DNA of 13,526 bases from Endozoicomonadaceae bacterium (lineage in GTDB: Bacteria > Pseudomonadota > Gammaproteobacteria > Pseudomonadales > Endozoicomonadaceae). Below are positions 6,487-12,071 of the stretch, in pieces; positions within the stretch are counted from its first letter, which is position 1, and each line of letters begins with the position of its first letter. The stretch lies in the NCBI GenBank assembly GCA_023146365.1, contig JAGLCE010000055.1, positions 1 to 13,526 of the forward strand, in the 5' to 3' direction. A program made the position numbers and the translations under genes. The notes below the pieces were generated by a model, which was given only the letters and a program-made list of their open reading frames with translations, searched no databases and was not told where the DNA came from.

Positions 6487-6492
6487 TTTATC
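6487..6492 (-). promoter_or_regulatory. Candidate extended -10 promoter, paralog 5
   Basis: TGAGATAAA on the minus strand at the same 64-nt distance from the start codon. It is one base weaker than in paralogs 3 and 4. Confidence 0.3.
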
Positions 6493-6826
6493 TCAATCAA
6501 TGCAAAAATAAAAATAAACCTAGTTTTATCTAACATAAGGTGAACCAATCAAACAAACACTGATAATAATTCCGTACAAATTAATTTTCAGGAAGTTCAT
6601 TAAAAACCGCTACTCAGTCAAAAAAAAATCAGCCAACATCTAAACGAGCAACTCTACCGACATTCACACTGCATGACGCTCGACTCAAACAATACCAAGT
6701 AGCTATTATTGAAAATTCTCGATGGATTTTAGATGCTCAACTAATGTCCTATCACATTCAGTTGGTTTGAGTCTACTCTGTATAAATAGTTCATTTTTAT
6801 TAATGACTTTGCACGATAACGACACT

Positions 6827-6886
6827 ATAGGTAACGGCCAATCAAAATAGGTAACGGCCAATCAAAATAGGTAACGGCCAATCAAA
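6827..6886. repeat. Three perfect tandem copies of a 20-bp unit
   Basis: The unit ATAGGTAACGGCCAATCAAA is repeated three times with no change and no spacer, at 6827-6846, 6847-6866 and 6867-6886. It lies where the leader of paralog 5 loses similarity to the other units. Perfect identity points to a recent expansion. It resembles iterons in size but no replication gene is near. Confidence 0.9.
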
Positions 6887-6892
6887 TTTAAA

Positions 6893-6904
6893 ATTTCATG
6901 AAAT
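6893..6904. repeat. 12-bp palindrome
   Basis: ATTTCATGAAAT is a perfect palindrome six bases after the 20-bp tandem repeats. It could be an operator half-site pair; no binding protein is known. Confidence 0.4.
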
Positions 6905-6930
6905 CACTACGCTCTTTATTGCACGAGGAC

Positions 6931-6959
6931 GATTTATCGATCAAAGTACTCGATAAATC
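6931..6959. repeat. Perfect 10-bp inverted repeat
   Basis: GATTTATCGA and TCGATAAATC flank a 9-nt loop. There is no following run of T on either strand strong enough to call a rho-independent terminator. Confidence 0.7.
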
Positions 6960-6978
6960 ACCGCTTTACTCATTTTTA

Positions 6979-7006
6979 GGTACAATTATCCCACATCCAT
7001 TGTACC
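6979..7006. repeat. Perfect 8-bp inverted repeat
   Basis: GGTACAAT and ATTGTACC flank a 12-nt loop, 19 bases after the previous inverted repeat. It is downstream of paralog 6, so a role in ending its transcript is possible. Confidence 0.6.
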
Positions 7007-7015
7007 CAATCTTGA

Positions 7016-7045
7016 AATAGACGCAATACTTACGATGCGTGTATT
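7016..7045. repeat. Imperfect inverted repeat (AATAgACGCA / TGCGTgTATT)
   Basis: Nine pairs with one G/G mismatch around a 10-nt loop. It is the third inverted repeat in 115 bases, close to the 3' end of paralog 6. Confidence 0.45.
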
Positions 7046-7100
7046 TCACCTATTATGTCTTGTATTTTCTGGAGATAAGGTCATTATTTTTACTTTTAAA

Positions 7101-7580
7101 TCAATCATCAATATCAAGAAAATCAACGTATTCTTTTCCAAATAAGTGTAGGGAAATGCAGTCGACAACAGCAATGCCAACTACAAACGTTGACATAAAA
7201 GGGATAAAGTAGAATGCAAAACTATTATCATCAATATTCTCACGATTGGCAATAATATGTTTCCCAAGTGACAGATTATCGGCAAATAAACGAATCAATA
7301 CAGGACCTATTGATGGCAGTGAAAACAGTATCCATTTTAAAGCTTCTTTTATTTGAACTGATCTTTTAATGCCTGTATTACAGGAACAGAAAAGACTGAA
7401 TATTCCCGACGCCATCATTATTACTGGAAAAGCAAATGTGCCAACTCCTACAATAACACACTTAATAGCGCGTCGAACAAAACAATAAAATTTGCTCGGC
7501 GTTTTTGTATCGGATGAGAGTTTCGAACTATCAACGCCATCAGACCCCATATTTTTATTTTCACTTAAACAATCCATCAT
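7101..7580 (-). CDS. Array membrane protein, paralog 6 (diverged)
   Basis: This encodes 159 residues. It is the outermost intact minus-strand member and clearly diverged. Charged, Ser-rich residues 1-30 precede F-V-R-R-A-I-K-C (34-41). Hydrophobic segments are at about 40-64, 81-99 and 119-141. Motifs are K-R-S-V-Q-I-K-E-A (72-80), L-P-S-I-G-P-V-L (88-95) and I-P-F-M-S (126-130). The linker after the first segment is Cys-rich (C-S-C). I chose ATG 7578-7580 because G-G-G at the right spacing aligns with the paralogs' GAGG site and the length then matches; a GTG 27 bases upstream also keeps the frame open. The acidic C-terminus (D-F-L-D-I-D-D) is longer than in the others. Confidence 0.75.
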   Translation of the reverse strand: MMDCLSENKNMGSDGVDSSKLSSDTKTPSKFYCFVRRAIKCVIVGVGTFAFPVIMMASGIFSLFCSCNTGIKRSVQIKEALKWILFSLPSIGPVLIRLFADNLSLGKHIIANRENIDDNSFAFYFIPFMSTFVVGIAVVDCISLHLFGKEYVDFLDIDD

Positions 7581-7803
7581 ACTATATACCCATATAAGAA
7601 ATACCACACAACAGAACCATTACTGCTACTAAATTTTCATTATGACCCATTAGCTTGGAGTCCATTTCCGTATACATAGTTCATTTTTATTGTTAATAAA
7701 AAAACGGCTACGATGCAATTCAATATTATTATTTTTCCTCGTGACCTATTAATTATTTAATCTTTTGTGGTTTTGGCAAAGAAGAAGTGTTTTTGAAATT
7801 AGG
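7581..7803 (-). repeat. Diverged array leader of paralog 6 (gene-free)
   Basis: Only parts of the leader remain: a weak hairpin, the GTATACATAG block (7670-7700) and the piece coding F-Q-K-H-F-F-F-A-K-T-T-K-D on the minus strand (about 7760-7800). Array similarity ends at about 7803 where the duplicated ppsA upstream sequence begins. Confidence 0.65.
7608..7629 (-). promoter_or_regulatory. Weak leader hairpin, paralog 6
   Basis: Stems GTAGCAG and CTGTTGT pair over 7 bp, but three of those are G-U wobbles and the loop has 8 nt. The position, 28 nt upstream of the chosen start, is close to the 25 nt of the other units. Confidence 0.45.
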
Positions 7804-7804
7804 C

Positions 7805-7868
7805 AGAGTACGTCAAGAACCTGTAACCCATTCTCTGTGTAATATCAGTATATTAATATACGCAGTCA
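7805..7868. repeat. Direct repeat of the ppsA upstream region (copy 1)
   Basis: Begins with 28 bases (AGAGTACGTC to ACCCATT) identical to 8121-8148 and continues with reduced identity through TATATTAATAT. The pair brackets a decayed array unit. Confidence 0.8.
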
Positions 7869-7884
7869 GGACAAAGCATTATTT

Positions 7885-7971
7885 TCAAAGTATTTGGTTA
7901 GCCAGAATTCTGCTAACGTAAAACGATGAAACATAAGGGATGCATAAACAGAATAGTGTTAAACCTTTCAT
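7885..7971 (-). pseudogene. C-terminal remnant of another array membrane protein
   Basis: The minus-strand frame reads M-K-G-L-T-L-F-C-L-C-I-P-Y-V-S-S-F and ends at TGA 7885-7887. C-I-P-Y-V-S-S matches the third hydrophobic segment of the array proteins (C-I-P-F-V-S in paralog 3, C-V-P-F-V-S-S in paralog 1), including the nucleotide stretch GGGATGCA on the plus strand. The rest of the gene is gone, so this is a seventh, largely deleted unit at the right end of the array. Confidence 0.5.
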
Positions 7972-7989
7972 TTTCCTCACAGATAAAAA

Positions 7990-8120
7990 AGAACGACCTC
8001 TCACCTGCAGACCATCGCAATATTGGGAGGTGTTCCAAAAGCTTCACCATACGAGTGAGAGCATGAATTGCTGTCACCTCTAAAACTTGATTATTGACAG
8101 GCTCAAGGACTTTATCTGTT
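7990..8120 (-). pseudogene. Degenerate coding fragment of unknown origin
   Basis: An open minus-strand frame gives L-T-D-K-V-L-E-P-V-N-N-Q-V-L-E, then V-T-A-I-H-A-L-T-R-M-V-K-L-L-E-H-L-P. It has no start codon in a sensible place. The part around I-H-A-L-T-R-M recurs, frameshifted, at 5778-5838 (V-H-A-L). It is probably part of the same ancestral gene as the leader fragments. I do not recognise it. Confidence 0.35.
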
Positions 8121-8180
8121 AGAGTACGTCAAGAACCTGTAACCCATTTTGTGTAATGGCACTATATTAATATGTGCGGC
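8121..8180. repeat. Direct repeat in the ppsA upstream region (copy 2)
   Basis: Second copy of the sequence at 7805-7868, ending about 50 bases before the ppsA start. It probably belongs to the ppsA leader or promoter; I could not assign convincing -35 and -10 boxes. Confidence 0.75.
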
Positions 8181-8215
8181 CAGTTGCTCTGATAACCCAG
8201 ACAAAGTGATAAGTC

Positions 8216-8232
8216 AGGAGATGACACTTTGA
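8216..8232 (+). promoter_or_regulatory. ppsA ribosome site and overlapping mini-ORF
   Basis: AGGAG at 8216-8220 is 8 nt from the TTG start at 8229. The ATG at 8221 follows the ribosome site without spacing and gives M-T-L-TGA, with the TGA overlapping the TTG by two bases. TTG is therefore the better start. Confidence 0.65.
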
Positions 8233-10634
8233 ACACGTATGTGATTGCCTTTGAACACCTGGGAGCAGCTGACGTTGAACGTGTGGGCGGCAAGAACGCC
8301 TCTTTGGGAGAAATGATCAGCAGCCTGACCAGTGCGGGTGTTTCTGTCCCTGCGGGGTTCGCCACCACAACAGAGGCGTACTGGGATTTTCTGGAAAAGA
8401 GTGGGCTGAATGAACGCATCTATTCGCTGCTCGACACCCTGGATGTCGACGATCTTCATGCACTGGCCAAGACAGGCACTCAAATCCGACAGTGGGTCAT
8501 TGACGAGCCGTTTCAGCCAGCACTGAAAGATGCCATTAGTACTGCTTTCGTCAGCCTGCAGAATGGCAACGATCACCTATCAGTCGCTGTTCGCTCTTCT
8601 GCTACCGCTGAAGATTTACCCAATGCTTCCTTTGCTGGTCAACAGGAGACCTTCCTCAACATTTGCGGCTATGACAATGTCATCCATGCCGTTAAGAAGG
8701 TCTTTGCTTCCTTGTTTAATGATCGTGCCATTGCTTATCGGGTACATCAAGGTTTTGATCATCGCGAAGTTGCGCTATCAGCCGGTATCCAGCGCATGGT
8801 GAGGAGTGAGACTGCGGCTTCCGGCGTCATGTTTACATTGGATACCGAATCCGGCTTTCGTGATGTGGTACTCATTACGTCCTCTTATGGTCTGGGCGAA
8901 ACCGTTGTTCAAGGTGCCGTGAATCCCGATGAGTTTTATGTTCATAAGGCCACGCTAAAAGGCGGTCGACCTGCCATTTTGCGTCGCAACCTGGGCAACA
9001 AAGCGATCAAAATGATGCACACCGATGACCACTGCGCGGGTCGCTCGATCAAAACCCTTGATGTCGATGCTACTGAACGTGCTCGTTTCTCCATTACCGA
9101 CGATGAAGTGGAAACACTGGCTCGTCAGGCAGTCATCATTGAACAACATTACCAGCGTCCCATGGATATCGAATGGGCCAAAGATGGTGATGATGGTGAA
9201 CTCTATATCGTCCAAGCGCGTTCTGAAACGATACAGAGCCGCAAACCAGGCAACATCATGGAACGCTACCTGCTGAAAGAGAAGAGTCATGTTCTGGTAG
9301 AAGGGTGCAGCATCGGTCAGAAGATCGGTAGTGGCCCAGTCAAGGTGATATATAACTTGTCTGAAATGGACAAGGTTCAGCTCGGTGACGTACTGGTGAC
9401 CGACATCACCGATCCTAACTGGGAGCCGATCATGAAGCATGCAGCTGCGATCGTGACGAACCGGGGCGGCAGAACTTGTCATGCGGCCATCATTGCCCGC
9501 GAGCTTGGGATTCCCGCAGTGGTAGGTTGTGGTGATGCCACGGAGAAACTTCACGAAGGAGAGGTTGTCACCGCATCTTGTGCGGAAGGTAACATCGGTC
9601 TGATCTATGAAGGAAAACTGGATTTTGACATTCGAACCAACAGCATCGACAGCATGCCTGATCTGCCATTCAAGATCATGATGAATGTTGGCAACCCTGA
9701 TCAAGCCTTTGATTTTGCCGCACTACCCAATGAAGGTGTTGGTCTGGCGCGTTTGGAATTCATCATTAACCGTATGATTGGTATTCACCCAAAAGCGCTG
9801 CTCAACTATGACACGCTGTCAGCGGATATTCGTAGCAAAGTTGATAAACAGATTTCCGGTTATGCCGGCCCTATTGATTTTTATATCGAGAAGCTGGTTG
9901 AAGGGGTCGCCTCCATCGCTGCGGCTTTCTATCCGAAGAAAGTCATCGTTCGGATGTCTGACTTCAAATCCAACGAGTATGCCAACCTCATTGGTGGCCG
10001 CCAGAATGAACCAGAAGAAGAGAATCCCATGCTGGGCTTCCGTGGTGCCTCCCGCTATATCTCTGACAATTTTCGGGATTGCTTCGAACTAGAATGTCGA
10101 GCAATGAAGAAAATACGTAATGCAATGAATTTCACCAATGTTGAACTGATGATTCCGTTTGTTCGTACTCTTGATGAAGCAAGGCAAGTGATTGACCTTC
10201 TGGCTGAAAACGGCCTTCGCCGTGGTGAAAATGGTCTTCGTGTCATCATGATGTGTGAGTTGCCGTCCAATGCCCTGCTAGCCAATGAGTTCCTGGAATA
10301 TTTCGATGGATTCTCCATCGGCTCCAACGATATGACTCAGCTGACCCTAGGCTTGGATCGGGACTCCAGTATTATTGCTCATCTCTTTGACGAGCGTAAT
10401 GCGGCGGTTAAAGCATTACTCTCTATGGCTATTCAGGCTTGCCGGAAAGCGGGTAAATACATCGGTATTTGTGGGCAAGGGCCGTCTGATCATCCGGATC
10501 TAGCCAAGTGGTTGATGGAAGAAGGAATTGAGACTATCTCCCTGAGCCCTGATTCTGTACTGGATACCTGGTTCTATCTGGCTGAGCAGACGACCCCTGA
10601 CCCTGTCTGTGAGTCTGTGAGTCTTGAGTCTTGA
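8229..10634 (+). CDS. ppsA: Phosphoenolpyruvate synthase (pyruvate, water dikinase)
   Basis: The enzyme makes phosphoenolpyruvate from pyruvate, ATP and water, giving AMP and phosphate; it is the cytosolic entry to gluconeogenesis from three-carbon compounds. The product has 801 residues against 792 in E. coli and follows that protein nearly throughout. The ATP-binding pyruvate-phosphate-dikinase domain (about 12-345) has V-G-G-K-N-A-S-L-G-E and A-V-R-S-S-A-T-A-E-D. The swivelling phosphohistidine domain (about 380-455) has G-G-R-T-C-H-A-A-I with the phosphorylated His418. The C-terminal PEP/pyruvate barrel (about 475-785) has G-V-G-L-A-R-L-E-F, S-D-F-K-S-N-E-Y and catalytic Cys748 in G-I-C-G-Q-G. 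The start is TTG, 8 nt after AGGAG at 8216-8220; the protein aligns from there. An ATG at 8221 touches the ribosome site and opens only M-T-L-stop, overlapping the start. The last residues (E-S-V-S-L-E-S) come from a tandem repeat. Its GC content and codon choice are much higher than its surroundings. The usual divergent partner ppsR is absent here. Confidence 0.97.
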   Translation: MNTYVIAFEHLGAADVERVGGKNASLGEMISSLTSAGVSVPAGFATTTEAYWDFLEKSGLNERIYSLLDTLDVDDLHALAKTGTQIRQWVIDEPFQPALKDAISTAFVSLQNGNDHLSVAVRSSATAEDLPNASFAGQQETFLNICGYDNVIHAVKKVFASLFNDRAIAYRVHQGFDHREVALSAGIQRMVRSETAASGVMFTLDTESGFRDVVLITSSYGLGETVVQGAVNPDEFYVHKATLKGGRPAILRRNLGNKAIKMMHTDDHCAGRSIKTLDVDATERARFSITDDEVETLARQAVIIEQHYQRPMDIEWAKDGDDGELYIVQARSETIQSRKPGNIMERYLLKEKSHVLVEGCSIGQKIGSGPVKVIYNLSEMDKVQLGDVLVTDITDPNWEPIMKHAAAIVTNRGGRTCHAAIIARELGIPAVVGCGDATEKLHEGEVVTASCAEGNIGLIYEGKLDFDIRTNSIDSMPDLPFKIMMNVGNPDQAFDFAALPNEGVGLARLEFIINRMIGIHPKALLNYDTLSADIRSKVDKQISGYAGPIDFYIEKLVEGVASIAAAFYPKKVIVRMSDFKSNEYANLIGGRQNEPEEENPMLGFRGASRYISDNFRDCFELECRAMKKIRNAMNFTNVELMIPFVRTLDEARQVIDLLAENGLRRGENGLRVIMMCELPSNALLANEFLEYFDGFSIGSNDMTQLTLGLDRDSSIIAHLFDERNAAVKALLSMAIQACRKAGKYIGICGQGPSDHPDLAKWLMEEGIETISLSPDSVLDTWFYLAEQTTPDPVCESVSLES

Positions 10635-10667
10635 GTCTGTGAGTCTTGAGTCTTGAGTCTTGAGTGG
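10605..10667 (+). repeat. Tandem GAGTCTT / GAGTCTGT repeat across the ppsA stop codon
   Basis: About eight units alternate between 7 bp (GAGTCTT) and 8 bp (GAGTCTGT). The ppsA frame enters the repeat, gains about seven residues and stops at a TGA within it (10632-10634). Changes in unit number would move the stop. Confidence 0.85.
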
Positions 10668-10970
10668 TAAGGAGGGTGCGCAGATCTAGTCTCGCGTGAG
10701 CCTATCTGTGTTTTGTAGGATTTTAATTTATGATGAAAATGTCGCACTGATGACTAAAATTCGCAAAACAATAAAAATGAACTTTCTACACAGTGAAGCG
10801 TCCAAGTAATACACAATGTAATTAACATGACATTGCATAGGAGAACCATCGAACCTCTTTAGCTCAATGTATTTAGTTCACCCTATTAGACACTATTATT
10901 TTTTAATCTCTTGATATAAAAAAATAAATATCGGGATATTGTACGTAGAAGTAAGTGTGTCACACAAATT
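10668..10970. other. Gene-free stretch downstream of ppsA
   Basis: No credible frame and no clear rho-independent terminator for ppsA is seen. GC content falls sharply after about 10720. A short AT-rich piece (ACTATTATTTTTTAATC near 10888-10905) resembles the block found in the array leaders. TGTGT-C-ACACA at 10956-10966 is an 11-bp palindrome just before the inverted paralog. Confidence 0.5.
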
Positions 10971-11444
10971 ATGGATGTATAGCCCATATATCATCGTATC
11001 ACTAGACCTACTAATTATTACATACCGTTTACTTCAAAGAAAACAGATGGAGTACATAAACTTGCTTGTTTTACCAAGCGAGTGGTTCGATGTATTTTTA
11101 TAATATCAGGCACAATACTATTCCCAATAACGGCAGTAGCAGCCGGGATAAAAACCCTTCATTATGGACATAATAAAGGATTAAGTAGGTCAGTCATTAT
11201 CATAGTGACTATAACATCAATGATGTATCCTCTGCCCATCATAGGCTCTCTGTTGACCTATAAATTTGGCAATAATCACACCTTTGAGGGTTTGAGTATT
11301 TTATCCAAGAACAGCATGAATACGACGGAGTACCTCATACAGTGCATCCCTTTCGTGTCATCGTTTATTACTTGCTATCATCTGACCCAGAGCATCTCTG
11401 ACAACCTCTCCTCACGGTTTGGAAAAATAATGTTCTACTTTTAA
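10971..11444 (+). pseudogene. Inverted, diverged array paralog with TAG at codon 4
   Basis: This is the only array-type gene on the plus strand, lying beyond ppsA. From ATG 10971 the frame has 157 codons before the final stop, matching the 152-159 of the family. F-T-K-R-V-V-R-C falls at codon 34, where paralog 5 has F-A-K-R-S-V-K-C at 33. Codon 4 is TAG (10980-10982), and no ATG, GTG or TTG follows in frame until a GTG at 11082. A product from that GTG would have 120 residues and lack the N-terminus. Remaining features are S-R-S-V (poor in the following K), P-I-I-G-S and C-I-P-F-V-S-S, with three hydrophobic segments. No ribosome site is seen before either start and the leader hairpin is absent. 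I call it a decaying copy; use of a nonstandard start is the alternative. Confidence 0.65.
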
Positions 11445-11476
11445 AATAAAACACACAGGGACTAAAAATAAACAAT

Positions 11477-11698
11477 TTATAACCCATTACTCCAGCGGGC
11501 ATAAGGCCGATATTCTAAATAGATCACTGACACCATCGAATAGGACAGTGGCTGACATGGCTGGATAAGAGGATTCAGAGTCAGCCCCATAAATTGGCGC
11601 ACTAATAAGAAGGTGCCTCTAACAACTCTCGACAATCTGTAATCATAGCCACCTGACACCCTTTGAGCCGAGCGCCATACAAAAGCGGCATCATGCAC
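11477..11698 (-). pseudogene. Higher-GC open frame of unknown origin, possible gene fragment
   Basis: A 73-codon frame contains G-G-Y-D-Y-R-L-S-R-V-V-R-G-T-F and L-V-R-Q-F-M-G-L-T-L-N-P. Its GC content is visibly higher than the DNA on both sides and closer to ppsA. That suggests a leftover of the older chromosome. No ribosome site or recognisable domain is seen. It may equally be non-coding. Confidence 0.25.
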
Positions 11699-11824
11699 AA
11701 CGCGCTCCTAAACACTGAGGTAAAAGGCCAACAAGACACTGAACTTTTATTAACGAGACCTGCCTAAATTAAGACAGATCTACTGCTAATCAACTAAAAA
11801 ATTGAGATGAAGCGACATCCATTA

Positions 11825-11857
11825 TTGACAATAATGCGAAATCGTATCATTATTGTC
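11825..11857 (+). promoter_or_regulatory. Promoter overlapped by a perfect inverted repeat
   Basis: A consensus TTGACA (11825-11830) is followed after exactly 17 bases by CATTAT (11848-11853), four of six bases of the -10 consensus. A perfect 10-bp inverted repeat, GACAATAATG (11827-11836) and CATTATTGTC (11848-11857), covers both boxes with an 11-nt spacer. This is the layout of a repressor operator. It would drive the 480-residue gene with a leader of about 210 nt. Confidence 0.55.
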
Positions 11858-11930
11858 CTGATAGTCGTTGTTGTCATAACAAAATGACGGGGACTCTTAA
11901 TACTGAAAAGAGTGTAACAGAAGACAGTAT

Positions 11931-11952
11931 CTTTACAGGTTCTTTACAGGTT
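11931..11952 (+). repeat. Two tandem copies of an 11-bp unit in the leader
   Basis: CTTTACAGGTT is repeated perfectly and followed by a partial third copy (CTTTA). It lies between the promoter and the gene at 12072. The rest of 11860-12071 shows nothing I can name. Confidence 0.8.
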
Positions 11953-12071
11953 CTTTAATAACAAGGCATGTGTCATGGACCAAAGCTAAGGTCGACAAAG
12001 AAGGCTGGGCGATAAAAACAGTCAAAAACAGCCTTAAATGATGCTTTATATTCTACACAGAAATAAACTTT

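Larger units (their letters stand above)
6424..6800 (-). repeat. Conserved array leader of paralog 5, truncated (gene-free)
   Basis: Matches the other leaders up to the GTATAAATAG block at about 6780-6800, then breaks off. The usual block with the antisense FEKMT frame and the degenerate coding fragment is replaced by the repeat and hairpin cluster at 6827-7045. Confidence 0.7.

Noticed and set aside
6827..6886. Possible CRISPR array
   Set aside because: The 20-bp units are directly adjacent with no spacers, only three in number, and no cas gene is near.
8094..8122. TTGACA at 8094-8099 as a ppsA promoter
   Set aside because: No acceptable -10 box occurs 16-18 bases downstream (TGTTAG or similar), and the element lies in a degenerate coding fragment.
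8955..9704. 249-codon minus-strand frame inside ppsA
   Set aside because: It is an antisense shadow of the conserved ppsA frame, with no start signals and no recognisable domain.
10614..10700. Rho-independent terminator after ppsA
   Set aside because: The tandem repeat gives no stable stem and no T-run follows; I could not find a hairpin worth calling.
10975..11101. Hydrophobic 41-codon frame from the ATG at 10975, overlapping the inverted paralog
   Set aside because: It is in another frame from the family similarity, has no ribosome site, and an AT-rich background makes such frames likely by chance.
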